In this document: positions 46,156 through 54,801 of the stretch, piece by piece | How the letters are laid out: every line of letters starts with the position of its first letter | Numbering within the stretch: the stretch's first letter is position 1 | Assembly (NCBI GenBank): GCA_029379215.1 | Contig: JAQYWO010000013.1 | Coordinates: forward strand, 1 to 64,000 | From: Rhizonema sp. PD37 | Lineage (GTDB): Bacteria > Cyanobacteriota > Cyanobacteriia > Cyanobacteriales > Nostocaceae | DNA length: 64,000 nucleotides | Direction of reading: 5' to 3' | Notes under the pieces: model-generated | Databases searched by the model: none | What the model was told of the DNA's origin: nothing | Seen by the model: the letters and a program-made list of their open reading frames with translations, nothing else | Made by a program: the position numbers and the translations under genes

Positions 46156-46764
46156 TCAAAGAGATCCCTGTTTACAATAGCGTAGGTGCTTTGATGGCAC
46201 ATAACCAAAGTATGGAGCTGTAATTGGCACCCAACCATTTTTTCCCCGCTTCTCAATGAGAACATTTCGACGATTGGAGACGAATCCAATACGAGTGGAG
46301 TTTATCGAAGGCGATCGCCGCACAACAAGCCCTGCTTTGGTGACAACCTGACGGCAGAAGTTTTGTTCCGAGGGAGTCCCTTCTGCGTGGCATGAACCTA
46401 GATAATCAGTTTGTGACATATAGCCTTGCGTAGGAGACGAAATTCCTACCCAGCCATTTTTACCACTGTTTCGGATTGTGACTTGTTGTCCATAATCTAA
46501 AAGAGTCACTACAGAACTGTTAAGTGTCGGTTTTCGCATGACGTAAAGGCCATTTCTTGCCAGCACCTGACGACAGCTTCCTGAGTATTTCGCCAGTTGA
46601 TATTCACCCTGTTTTTTCTGCAATGTCCTTTCTACAGAAGAAGATTGAATTCTTTGAAGATTCTCTGTATTAACAGCGAAACTCTGAGTTGTAAAAATTG
46701 TTGCTGTCAAAACGATCACTGTCGTTAAGGTAGGATTTTTCCACTGCCAACCACTGTTTTTCAT
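46156..46764 (-). CDS. Exported protein with two bacterial SH3 domains
   Basis: A 202-residue secreted protein. A signal peptide (TLTTVIVLTATIFTTQSF, cleavage near AVN) is followed by about 35 variable residues. Two SH3b domains of about 60 residues come next, each starting with a Cys-rich phrase (CRQVLARNGLYVMRKPTLNS and CRQVVTKAGLVVRRSPSINS) and ending with GWVGISSPTQGYM or GWVPITAPYFGYV. Such tandem SH3b proteins bind peptidoglycan or act as periplasmic scaffolds. The paired cysteines suggest disulfides. Divergent from the nuclease gene at 46820. Confidence 0.85.
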   Translation of the reverse strand: MKNSGWQWKNPTLTTVIVLTATIFTTQSFAVNTENLQRIQSSSVERTLQKKQGEYQLAKYSGSCRQVLARNGLYVMRKPTLNSSVVTLLDYGQQVTIRNSGKNGWVGISSPTQGYMSQTDYLGSCHAEGTPSEQNFCRQVVTKAGLVVRRSPSINSTRIGFVSNRRNVLIEKRGKNGWVPITAPYFGYVPSKHLRYCKQGSL

Positions 46765-46819
46765 GATACTCTTTACTATAAAGCATAATTGTGCTATATG
46801 TTTCTGCGAATCTAAAAGG

Positions 46820-47644
46820 ATGCTGTCAACTCAAACTCAACTCTTGCGACTTTCACAAGGACAACTGAATGTCCTCGAACGTTGTCCCCGTCAGTTCCAA
46901 CACACCTATTTAGAACAACTTCATTCTCCCTTAGATCCAGAACATGAGGAACGGCAGGCTTTGGGAAGTCGCTTTCACTTGCTGATGCAACAGAGGGAAA
47001 TGGGTTTGCCAATTGATACATTTCTGCAAGCGGATCCCATACTGCAAAGCTGGATGAGCGCTTTTGCTTGTGCAGCACCAGAAATTTTAACGACAACTCT
47101 CAAAAGCGATTTTCGTGAAAGCGAACATTACCGCACCATACAAGTTCAAGACTATTTACTCACAGTTATCTACGATTTACTGATTGCAGATAACCAAATA
47201 GCACAAATTTTTGATTGGAAAACTTATCCTAAACTACCAAATAAACGCAAATTAGAACAGAACTGGCAAACACGTCTTTATCTGTATGTATTGGCTGAAA
47301 CCAGCAATTATTTACCAGAAAGTATTTCGATGATTTACTGGTTTGTGCAATCTGAAGGTAAACCGCAAAGTATTAAGTTTAGTTACAATACTGCCCAGCA
47401 CGAGCAAACAGCGAAGCGACTGAACCGATTGTTAAACAAGTTAACCATTTGGTTGAAAAGCTACTATCAAGGACAACAATTTCCGCAAGTTCCAGAAGGT
47501 AACAAAGCTTGTGACTATTGTCAGTATACAACGAGGTGCAATCGCACGGAAAGCGACTCTGAATCCATATCTGCGGCAAATCCAGCTTATGGAGTGGACA
47601 CGACTCTACTAAATCTCGCTAGCATTCAGGAAGTATCCTTATGA
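46820..47644 (+). CDS. PD-(D/E)XK nuclease-superfamily protein with Cys cluster (RecB/Cas4-like)
   Basis: A 274-residue protein of the PDDEXK_1 type. The start is ATG 46820 (MLSTQTQLLRLSQGQLNVLE); the in-frame ATG 46763 is too early and overlaps the SH3 gene promoter. LERCPRQF starts the fold with its first Cys. IFDWKTY is the D...ExK-like catalytic strand (D-W-K) and QTRLYLYVLAE the Q motif. A C-terminal CDYCQYTTRC gives three more cysteines, together consistent with a 4Fe-4S cluster as in AddB, RecB-like and Cas4 nucleases. Predicted exonuclease in DNA repair. A housekeeping cyanobacterial gene with no CRISPR nearby. Confidence 0.88.
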   Translation: MLSTQTQLLRLSQGQLNVLERCPRQFQHTYLEQLHSPLDPEHEERQALGSRFHLLMQQREMGLPIDTFLQADPILQSWMSAFACAAPEILTTTLKSDFRESEHYRTIQVQDYLLTVIYDLLIADNQIAQIFDWKTYPKLPNKRKLEQNWQTRLYLYVLAETSNYLPESISMIYWFVQSEGKPQSIKFSYNTAQHEQTAKRLNRLLNKLTIWLKSYYQGQQFPQVPEGNKACDYCQYTTRCNRTESDSESISAANPAYGVDTTLLNLASIQEVSL

Positions 47645-47779
47645 TTGGAGTCAGAAGATAGAAGAGGAATACTCTCTGAGTGAGTAATTCTCATGGAAAA
47701 ATAGCTACTAAACCCCTAATATTCTCCTGACTTCTTACTTTTTATACATAAGGATCTAACAAACTCTCAATTATCTTTT

Positions 47780-48397
47780 ATGCACTTTAATGAAAATAAT
47801 GCAGTTTATGTCCGTGAATTAGGAATTGATGACATTGCTCCTGTTTACCACTTGGGTGAGGATTTATTTACTAGCGATCTATATCCTTACTTGTACAGAA
47901 CTTGGGATGAATGGGAGGTGATTGGACTTTATAATACAGATCCAGAATACTGCCTGGTGGCGGAGATAGATGGAGAATTAGCCGGATTTATTTTGGGAAC
48001 CATCATTACCAAAGCTTCCTGGACTTACGGATACATTCTTTGGTTAGGAGTTGATCCTAAGTTTCAGCGTCAGCGAGTGGGAGATAAACTAGTTGATAAG
48101 GTCATTGCTCACATGATCGAAGATGGAGCGCGGTTCATGCTAGTAGATACAGATCCCACTAACGTCCCAGCCGTGAAATTTTTCACTCGCAAAGGATTTG
48201 GAAATATTCATCAGCATGTCTTTTTGTCAATGAATTTAAGCAAGCACGAACATTATGGCAGGCTGATCGATTACGAACATCAAAAAGCTGAAAGGGCCGG
48301 TTACAGGCGATCGCGTCCTGCTGCCATACGTAATAATCGCAAGTCCGATGGAATTGTGAGTGAAGTCGCCCTGAATACCTTGGTGAGCGATACCTAA
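47780..48397 (+). CDS. GNAT-family N-acetyltransferase (RimI-like)
   Basis: A 205-residue acetyltransferase. The fold motifs are VRELGIDDIAPVYHLGEDLF at the N-terminus, CLVAEIDGELAGFILGTII (beta 3), LGVDPKFQRQRVGDKLVDKV with the acetyl-CoA loop (QRQRVGDKL), and DTDPTNVPAVKFFTRKGFG. The C-terminal 40 residues are basic and may contact nucleic acid or protein. The target is unknown. ATG 47780 follows a weak ribosome-binding site. It lies 136 bp after the nuclease gene in the same direction. Confidence 0.88.
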   Translation: MHFNENNAVYVRELGIDDIAPVYHLGEDLFTSDLYPYLYRTWDEWEVIGLYNTDPEYCLVAEIDGELAGFILGTIITKASWTYGYILWLGVDPKFQRQRVGDKLVDKVIAHMIEDGARFMLVDTDPTNVPAVKFFTRKGFGNIHQHVFLSMNLSKHEHYGRLIDYEHQKAERAGYRRSRPAAIRNNRKSDGIVSEVALNTLVSDT

Positions 48398-48506
48398 GGC
48401 AATGGCATGAGCCGTATCACACCAACGAGGAGTCAGCCTAAGTATAAGTTTTGTTTATGAGCATATGTAGAAAAACTCCCCTTTGATCGAGAATATTTCG
48501 CGCAGT

Positions 48507-48552
48507 CCCCACCTAAAAATACTACAAAAAAATATCTAAATTTTAGGTGGGG
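48507..48552. repeat. Inverted repeat CCCCACCTAAAA, possible left end of the TnpB element
   Basis: CCCCACCTAAAA (48507-48518) and TTTTAGGTGGGG (48541-48552) form a perfect 12-bp stem with a 22-nt loop, 480 bp upstream of the tnpB gene. IS200/IS605-type elements carry subterminal hairpins at both ends, and a comparable one (CATCTA/TAGATGGGG) follows tnpB at 50450-50478. The assignment as element end is inference. Confidence 0.5.
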
Positions 48553-48586
48553 TCAGCGAAACTAATATTAAGAAGCGAAGCAACGA

Positions 48587-48972
48587 TTAAAAAGGATTGT
48601 CAGGATAACGAATGATTTCTGACCTACTCGCTTGTGCCCACTGGGACAATTTTTCTCTGCTCCATCTTCCTAATGGTTGTTCAGGTGGTTTGATTGTTTG
48701 ATTTTGGCTATTTCCTCTGCTACCCAGTTATCAAGAGTTACGCCAAACTTTGTTTTCTTTTCTACATACTTCCGACTATAGGCTCTAACTAAGGCTTGCT
48801 GAATGAATGTGTAATGTAATCCAGGCAAGGGTTTCAATTCTTTTTCAACCAAAAACGAAACAACCATTTTGCAACCTGTGTGGGTTCTAGATTCGCTTAT
48901 CCGACTTATTCAGCAAGCTCTAACTATAGATAAGGCTTGCTGCCATCTCTTTTTAGATTCTTTAATTGACAT
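48587..48972 (-). pseudogene. Decayed unknown gene upstream of tnpB
   Basis: Three coding-like segments follow one another on the minus strand in different frames. First MSIKESKKRWQQALSIVRAC from 48972 and a stop. Then VVSFLVEKELKPLPGLHYTF, IQQALVRAYSRKYVEKKTKF and GVTLDNWV. Then, in another frame, NSQNQTIKPPEQPLGRWSRE, KLSQWAQASRSEIIRYPDNP and a stop at 48587. Joined, they make about 120 residues with natural composition, broken by at least two frameshifts. The family is not recognised. It lies between the putative left end and tnpB and so may have been a passenger or an older host gene. Confidence 0.55.
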
Positions 48973-49032
48973 ACTTGGAATTCTGAGTGCTCACGGTTAT
49001 TATTAATATATGTCGAGGTCGAAGACAACCCC

Positions 49033-50439
49033 ATGAGTAAACGACGACGCCAAAACAAATCTCCAAGGAATCTTCAAGAACTCATTCGGACTGATGTTTG
49101 GGATTTAAAAGCAACTCCTGAACAAAAAAAACTAATGATTTTAACTATTGAGGAATATCGGAAATTTCTACATCCCTTGGTTATTATTGTCAATTCTCAA
49201 TGGGTTAACCTCATAGACTTAACATCAAAGGAGCGGATTAATGCGGTAGAGAGAATGATTCATCAAACCGCAGATAATCCAGATCCAAAACACAAATACT
49301 TCCAAAAAGTAGTTAACAAACACCCATCATTCCGAAAGTTTCCTAGTTATCTGAGACGTGCAGCTTCTTCTGATGCTATTGGGATTGTATCTAGCTTTCA
49401 GACTCGATACAAGGACTGGCAATTGGGTAACAGAAAACATCGTCACGCTCAACCGCCTTCCTTGACATCTATGTGCAACACCTATCCAGCGTTGTACAAA
49501 GGTCAACAAGTTAAATATCGACAAAATTACCAATTGGTTGATATCAAAGTTTGGAATGGAAAAGATTGGGTGTGGCAGATGTGCATTCCAGTGAAGAAGC
49601 ATGGGCTAAATCGTCATTTGATTGAGGGAAACAAAATAAAATCACCTGCATTGGTAGTTAATAAACACGCATGTCAACTATCTATGTCTGTGGAGATAAA
49701 GAAAGTTGATTTACCAGAAAAGACGTTTGTTTGCAGCGTTGATATGGGAATTAACAATGCTGCGACAGCATCCATTGTTGGTCAGAACGGTACTGTAAAA
49801 GCTAGGAAGTTTATTAACCCAGCTAGAGACATAGACCGAAGAAACAAACGAAGGATGATGATTGCTCGAAAGTCGAAACAGACCAAGAACATTACAAATT
49901 CAGTCTTGCCGTCTGGTTTTTGTAAAGGGATCTATCGTACGTCTTCTAATATTAACTTACAAATTTCTAGAACAGTCACTAGAGAGATTGTTGAGTTTGC
50001 TCAACTATACAATGTGAAGGTCATTGTATTTGAGAATTTAGAAGGATGGAAGGCTAAGGGCGGTAGACGAAAATCCTTACAAAAACAAAAGTTTCATCTT
50101 TGGTGCCACCGCAAAATAGTTGAGTTGGTATCTGATAGATGGACAGAACTAGGTGGAAAAATCACCTTCATCAACCCCAAATATACAAGTGCATATGCCT
50201 ACGATGGCAGTGGAAGAGTTAAGAGAGATAAAACAAATTACTCTCTATGTTGTTTCAAGACAGGAAAGAAATATCATTCCGATCTCAACGCTTCATACAA
50301 TATCGCTGCCCGTTATTGGTATGCAGTCATGATGGGTGATGACAACTATTCTAGAGTGTTCGAGGGCAAAAGTTCCCACGGCACACAGAGAACGCCTGTA
50401 ACTCTGGGTACGTTACGTAGTCAAAGAAGGGCTGCATAG
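49033..50439 (+). CDS. tnpB: TnpB-like RNA-guided nuclease (IS200/IS605 accessory), standalone
   Basis: A 468-residue TnpB-family protein. RuvC-I is CSVDMGINNAATASIVG (Asp237), RuvC-II VIVFENLEGWK (Glu334), RuvC-III YHSDLNASYNIAARYW (Asp417), so the catalytic triad is complete. The region that usually holds the CxxC...CxxC zinc knuckle reads TSAYAYDGSGRVKRDKTNYS with only a CC pair after it, as in a subgroup of TnpBs. There is no tnpA in the window. Known TnpBs use an omegaRNA transcribed from the 3-prime end of the element to cut DNA at the donor site. The hairpin just past the stop is the likely place of that RNA. Confidence 0.9.
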   Translation: MSKRRRQNKSPRNLQELIRTDVWDLKATPEQKKLMILTIEEYRKFLHPLVIIVNSQWVNLIDLTSKERINAVERMIHQTADNPDPKHKYFQKVVNKHPSFRKFPSYLRRAASSDAIGIVSSFQTRYKDWQLGNRKHRHAQPPSLTSMCNTYPALYKGQQVKYRQNYQLVDIKVWNGKDWVWQMCIPVKKHGLNRHLIEGNKIKSPALVVNKHACQLSMSVEIKKVDLPEKTFVCSVDMGINNAATASIVGQNGTVKARKFINPARDIDRRNKRRMMIARKSKQTKNITNSVLPSGFCKGIYRTSSNINLQISRTVTREIVEFAQLYNVKVIVFENLEGWKAKGGRRKSLQKQKFHLWCHRKIVELVSDRWTELGGKITFINPKYTSAYAYDGSGRVKRDKTNYSLCCFKTGKKYHSDLNASYNIAARYWYAVMMGDDNYSRVFEGKSSHGTQRTPVTLGTLRSQRRAA

Positions 50440-50480
50440 CGAATGAATGCCTCATCTATACCGTAAGGTTAGATGGGGTG
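50440..50480 (+). ncRNA. Candidate omegaRNA end / right-end hairpin of the TnpB element
   Basis: CCTCATCTA (50450-50458) and TTAGATGGGG (50469-50478) can form a stem just after the tnpB stop. In studied IS605 systems the guide RNA spans the end of tnpB and finishes at the right-end boundary, the guide being the flanking DNA. Only the hairpin is seen; the RNA is inferred. Confidence 0.35.
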
Positions 50481-50530
50481 CGTTCAAGAGTTTCTACATC
50501 TCATGAGATATAACACTCAGAATTTAATAT

Positions 50531-52960
50531 ATGTCAGAACAACAGTGGATTCTTACAGCAACAGAACAACCGCCTGAGTGGTTCGTGCAAGCGGTGAAAA
50601 AGTACGTACCCCTATCAGGTGGACATTTCGCAGCGCAGTTGTTGTGGCAAAGAGGAATACACGAAGACACACAAATAGAATCTTTTGTCAACCCACTCAC
50701 CTATCAATCTGCGAGTCCGTTTGAATTTGGGGAAGAAATGCTTTTCGCCGTGAAACGGTTACAACTTTCACGTGATACAGGGGAAAAAATCGCTATTTGG
50801 GGAGACTTTGATGCTGACGGTATCACTTCTACTGCTGTGCTGTGGGATGGATTAGGACAGTTTTTCGACCAAAAAGAAAAGTTAAATTATTACATTCCTA
50901 ACCGCTTAACAGAATCGCACGGACTCAACCGTCAAGGCATTGACCGCCTCGCGCAACAGGGGGTTAAGTTAATCGTAACTTGCGACACGGGTAGTACTAA
51001 TCTCAGTGAAATTAGTTATGCTCACGAACTGGGCATAGATATTATAGTTACAGACCACCACACGCTCCCTCCAGAACGTCCAGCAGTTAAGGCAATTATC
51101 AATCCTCGATATTTACCAACGACACATCCATTGTTTCATCTTTCTGGAGTCGCGGTAGCTTATAAGTTAGTCGAGGCTTTTTATCAAACCTTGCCAAATG
51201 TCCCCCAACAACCATTAGAAGATTTATTAGATTTAGTCGCGGTTGGTCTAATTGCTGACTTAGTACAGTTAAGTGGAGATTGTCGCTATTTAGCGCAGTT
51301 GGGAATTCAACGACTGCAAGAAGATTTTAAACAGGCACCAGCAGAGCGGCGACGACCAGGGGTAGGAAGGTTATTAGAACTATGCCAGAAAAGTGGCGAT
51401 CGCCCCACAGATATTTCTTTTGGTCTTGGCCCCCGAATTAATGCCGTCAGTCGTATTCAAGGTGATGCCAGCTTGTGCGTGGAATTACTTACCAGCCGCG
51501 ACCATAAATTAGTTAACCAACTAGCAGAAGTCACAGAACTCGCAAACACCCGTCGCAAGTCTTTACAAAAAGATGTTGCTCAGCAAGTCTCCCAAAAACT
51601 CACCCAACTCGATTTATCAACCACAAGCGTCATCGTGCTTGAAGATCCTCAATGGCCCGTAGGCGTTTTGGGCTTAGTGGCTGGGCAAGTCGCACAAGAA
51701 ACAGGCCGCCCAACAATTTTATTAAGTACAGAAGGAGTAGGAAGTGGGGGACAAGGAGACAAGGAAGATTCTCCCTTTCTTGCCCGTGGTTCTGCTCGTT
51801 CAGTCAACTCAGTCGATTTATACCAATTGATGAAAGAGCAAGCCCATCTGTTGCACCGATTTGGTGGACATCCGTTTGCAGCAGGGTTGAGTCTTCCACT
51901 AGAAAATCTTCCTTTATTTACAGAAGCGATTAACCAGCAGTTACGACAATCTTTAAGAGGTGCAAACTTAACACCCACAGTGCAAGCCGACTTAACGGTA
52001 ACAGTAGCTGATTTGGGCAAAGAGCTATTTTTAGAACTTAAACTGCTAGAACCATGCGGGATGGGAAACCCTGTTCCCAAACTGCTGATTCAAAACTGCT
52101 GGTTTCAAAATGCTTGGCATCGTAATCAGCAAGATTCACAGGGAAAAAAGGTACAATACATTAAAGCAGAGTTTGACATTCTTGATGATTCCAGCCGCAG
52201 CCCTTTTCCTGGTGTGTGGTGGGGACACTATAAAGATGATTTGCCAGCTTCGAGATGTGATTGTATAGCAGAACTGGATTATAACACTTTCAAAAAACGC
52301 TACGAAATCCGACTGATTGCAGTGCGTCCCTGTGTGGTAGCACTCAGCAACGCTCATAGCTTCAAGGAGGAATCTCACCGTACGGCGCATTCAGCACTCA
52401 TCTTAGATTGGCGTTCACTCCCAAATGAAAAACACTTAGGACTCAGCAACGCTCCTCGCCTCAATGGGAACCAAACCCAGGCGCAGGCTCCTCAAGACTC
52501 AGCACTTCTGCTGAAAGAGTGTCCCACTAGTTGGGAAGATTTGCGTGCTTGGATGAGGCGATCGCTTCACAATCGACAGCCTTTGGCAATAGCTTGGTCT
52601 AAACCAAATCAAGAATCACCAGAGCAAATCTGGCTGACTTTGGTAGGAATTGCCAAATATCTAAGTCGTACAAATCAATCTGTAACCCGCGTTCAAATTT
52701 TAGAAAAACTTGAGATAAAAGATCAAACTTTACACTTAGGATTCAAAGCCTTAAAGTTGTTAGGATTGAGTGTAAAAACACAAGAGCGTTGTTTACTATT
52801 CACCCAGAATTCAACTTGTGAACAAACACGACAAGGAACTGCGATCGCACAATTTTTAGCAGCTATCCGCGAAGAACAATTTCAGAGAGAGTATTTTGCT
52901 GAAGTCCCGCTATCAACGATTCAAGCAGTTGCCGCACAAGCTGCTTTCAATCCCCATTAA
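50531..52960 (+). CDS. recJ: Single-stranded-DNA-specific exonuclease RecJ, with long C-terminal extension
   Basis: An 809-residue RecJ. The DHH-family motifs are GDFDADGITS (residues 91-100), TDHHTLPP (Asp175, His176, His177) and GLGPRINAVSRI. The DHHA1 domain has HRFGGHPFAAGLSL, followed by an OB-like fold. Residues beyond about 600 form an extra ~200-residue extension: a variable linker, a WEDLRAWMRRSLHNRQPLAI segment, and a winged-helix-like end (TRVQILEKLEIKDQTLHLGF). Such extensions are seen in cyanobacterial RecJs. It degrades single strands 5-prime to 3-prime in recombination and repair. A 12-bp palindrome (ATCTCATGAGAT, about 50499-50510) lies just upstream. Confidence 0.93.
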   Translation: MSEQQWILTATEQPPEWFVQAVKKYVPLSGGHFAAQLLWQRGIHEDTQIESFVNPLTYQSASPFEFGEEMLFAVKRLQLSRDTGEKIAIWGDFDADGITSTAVLWDGLGQFFDQKEKLNYYIPNRLTESHGLNRQGIDRLAQQGVKLIVTCDTGSTNLSEISYAHELGIDIIVTDHHTLPPERPAVKAIINPRYLPTTHPLFHLSGVAVAYKLVEAFYQTLPNVPQQPLEDLLDLVAVGLIADLVQLSGDCRYLAQLGIQRLQEDFKQAPAERRRPGVGRLLELCQKSGDRPTDISFGLGPRINAVSRIQGDASLCVELLTSRDHKLVNQLAEVTELANTRRKSLQKDVAQQVSQKLTQLDLSTTSVIVLEDPQWPVGVLGLVAGQVAQETGRPTILLSTEGVGSGGQGDKEDSPFLARGSARSVNSVDLYQLMKEQAHLLHRFGGHPFAAGLSLPLENLPLFTEAINQQLRQSLRGANLTPTVQADLTVTVADLGKELFLELKLLEPCGMGNPVPKLLIQNCWFQNAWHRNQQDSQGKKVQYIKAEFDILDDSSRSPFPGVWWGHYKDDLPASRCDCIAELDYNTFKKRYEIRLIAVRPCVVALSNAHSFKEESHRTAHSALILDWRSLPNEKHLGLSNAPRLNGNQTQAQAPQDSALLLKECPTSWEDLRAWMRRSLHNRQPLAIAWSKPNQESPEQIWLTLVGIAKYLSRTNQSVTRVQILEKLEIKDQTLHLGFKALKLLGLSVKTQERCLLFTQNSTCEQTRQGTAIAQFLAAIREEQFQREYFAEVPLSTIQAVAAQAAFNPH

Positions 52961-53012
52961 CCTTAGCGTCAAAAGTTTTTAGTTATCGGGGGGGGTAGAA
53001 AGCGAGGTAAGT

Positions 53013-53213
53013 ATGTTTGAGCAAGTGAACACAGTCCACGCAGGTTGCTACATGAAGAGTGGAAATCGAACTGGGCAAGTCACTGTAGGGGAAATTGCAT
53101 CTAATGAGGTAATTCGTACCTTTCAAATGGATGACGAGATTGTTGTTAGAGAGGTAAGATCTCGTCGCGATGAATGGAAAAATCGGAATAGCAGACAATT
53201 AAGCTGTTACTAG
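53013..53213 (+). CDS. Small hypothetical protein (66 aa)
   Basis: A 66-residue charged protein, MFEQVNTVHAGCYMKSGNRT onward, rich in Arg and Glu (VVREVRSRRDEWKNRNSR). AGCGAGG at 53000-53006 gives a reasonable ribosome-binding site 6 bases before the ATG. No family is recognised and there is no membrane segment. It stands in the gap between recJ and the convergent hydrolase gene. The start site and composition are in favour; the lack of any known relative keeps confidence low. Confidence 0.4.
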   Translation: MFEQVNTVHAGCYMKSGNRTGQVTVGEIASNEVIRTFQMDDEIVVREVRSRRDEWKNRNSRQLSCY

Positions 53214-53277
53214 TTTCTTGTTCGCGGGTTTGGATTCGCTATAGCATTTTCGGGTATCCTATTCTGCCAAAAACGGA

Positions 53278-54132
53278 TTACAGTCGTGATGTGAGAAATT
53301 GATCGATATAGTTTGCGATCGCATCCCCATCCTCTTCCAGAGCAAAATGTCCGGTATCGAGTAGATGGAACTCAACGTCTTTCAAGTCACGCTGATAAGG
53401 ATAAGCACCGTCAGCAGGAAAGATGTAGTCGTTCTTGCCCCAAACAATCAGGGTAGGGGGTTGATACTGGCGAAAATACTCCTGCCATTGGGGATAGAGC
53501 GGTGGATTCGTACCATAGCTATACAGCAGTGCCAGTTGAATCTCACCATTGCCAGGGCGATCAAGGAAATGTTGATCGATAGTCCAGGTATCGGGGCTGA
53601 TCGCTTCTAGATTGCGAACACCATTGGTATATTGCCACTTCGTCGCTTCTAGGGTGACAAGATATGTGAGCTTTTCAGCATTCTCAGGCGATCGCTCTTG
53701 CCAGTAAGCTTTGATAGGCTCCCAAAATTCACGCAGCCCTTCCTCGTAGGCATTACCATTTTGAACAATCAGAGTTTGCACGTTCTCTGGATATTTAGCT
53801 GCAATTCGATAGCCAATGGGTGCACCATAATCCATTACATAGAGGCTGTACTTTTTGAGATTGATCGCAGCAATGAATTTCTCTACAATCTCAGCCAAGT
53901 GATCAAACGTGTAGTCAAATTCATTTACCGTGGGCATCGAACTATTACCATAACCAGGATAATCAGGAGCAACGAGATGGAATTTATCAGCGAGGGCAGG
54001 TATGAGATTGCGGAACATATGAGAGGAAGTTGGGAAGCCGTGCAATAGCAGAATCGTCGGATTATCACGAGAACCAGCTTCACGGTAGAAGATGTCTAAA
54101 CCATTGATCGAAACTGTGCGATATGTAGTCAT
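53278..54132 (-). CDS. Alpha/beta-hydrolase with Asp nucleophile (epoxide hydrolase / haloalkane dehalogenase-like)
   Basis: A 284-residue hydrolase. The start is ATG 54132 with AAGGAG 12 bases before; an earlier in-frame start at 54165 is unlikely. The oxyanion loop is [20 protein letters not shown]. The nucleophile elbow [12 protein letters not shown] carries Asp101 rather than Ser, as in epoxide hydrolases and haloalkane dehalogenases. The acid is probably Asp235 ([11 protein letters not shown]) and the base His262 (DTGHFALEE). A cytoplasmic enzyme that opens epoxides or removes halogens, substrate unknown. Last gene of a leftward stress-type cluster. Confidence 0.9.
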   Translation of the reverse strand: MTTYRTVSINGLDIFYREAGSRDNPTILLLHGFPTSSHMFRNLIPALADKFHLVAPDYPGYGNSSMPTVNEFDYTFDHLAEIVEKFIAAINLKKYSLYVMDYGAPIGYRIAAKYPENVQTLIVQNGNAYEEGLREFWEPIKAYWQERSPENAEKLTYLVTLEATKWQYTNGVRNLEAISPDTWTIDQHFLDRPGNGEIQLALLYSYGTNPPLYPQWQEYFRQYQPPTLIVWGKNDYIFPADGAYPYQRDLKDVEFHLLDTGHFALEEDGDAIANYIDQFLTSRL

Positions 54133-54364
54133 GCGATTACTCCTTATAAGTGATAAAAGTGACATGATGGCGTTTGACGACAGGTTGATCTATCTCACAT
54201 CCTGACGACGGATCTGCTTCCAGTGCTAACTCTTTTTCCTTTCCAGGTCACTTCACGCGGAAGTTCTACGTTGACAGAGATGAGTTTCATATTTAGCTCC
54301 AAAGTTTTGGATTGCATTCAATTACGGCAGCCAACATGGGATATCGAAAAAATGAATGAGTTGT

Positions 54365-54754
54365 TTATTGGAGTGCTTGATTGATTAAAGGTGTAATGAC
54401 CGCGATGTTTTTGACCAACTCATCGGAGAGAGAGAACCGCTGTTTTAAGTAATCAGAATCGTTGTAACTCAGCCACACCTTGCCGTCAACCGCTTCCCAT
54501 GCCAGTACTTTCAGAGGTAAATCCAGAGCGATCATCGGTTCTGCCACCATGAGCGGTGTTCCGGCTTCAGGGTTGCCAAATAGCAATAACTGTGTTGGAC
54601 GCAGGCTGAGACCAACTTTTTTGGCTTCAGCTCGTTGATCGATCCGGGCAAAAATGGTGATGCCTTTTGCTTGAAGGATAGCTTCTAGGCGATCAATGGT
54701 TTCGGTTACTGAATATGGGCTGGGCTGACTGATGATGCCGTTATTTGCATTCAT
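54365..54754 (-). CDS. DUF302 domain protein
   Basis: A 129-residue DUF302 protein: NGIISQPSPYSVTETIDRLE, AILQAKGITIFARIDQRAEA, then LSLRPTQLLLFGNPEAGTPL, MVAEPMIALDLPLKVLAWEA and VWLSYNDSDYLKQRF. It is a small alpha/beta fold found in many bacteria, often near thiol or metal stress genes; no reaction is known. The start could be ATG 54754 (with GAGG 11-14 bases upstream) or a TTG at 54805 overlapping the SDR stop. The ATG is chosen because its N-terminus resembles the family. Downstream of the SDR gene in one operon. Confidence 0.85.
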   Translation of the reverse strand: MNANNGIISQPSPYSVTETIDRLEAILQAKGITIFARIDQRAEAKKVGLSLRPTQLLLFGNPEAGTPLMVAEPMIALDLPLKVLAWEAVDGKVWLSYNDSDYLKQRFSLSDELVKNIAVITPLINQALQ

Positions 54755-54801
54755 AATACCGAGATCCTCAACGGTTTTGATGGTGGGTACTTCACTGCAC
54801 T

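Noticed and set aside
46820..47644. Possible Cas4 of a CRISPR system
   Set aside because: The protein has the Cas4/RecB-like fold and Cys cluster, but no cas genes or repeat array lie nearby, so a general PD-(D/E)XK nuclease call is safer.
51649..52080. 143-codon leftward frame in recJ
   Set aside because: Antisense shadow of a well-defined RecJ domain.
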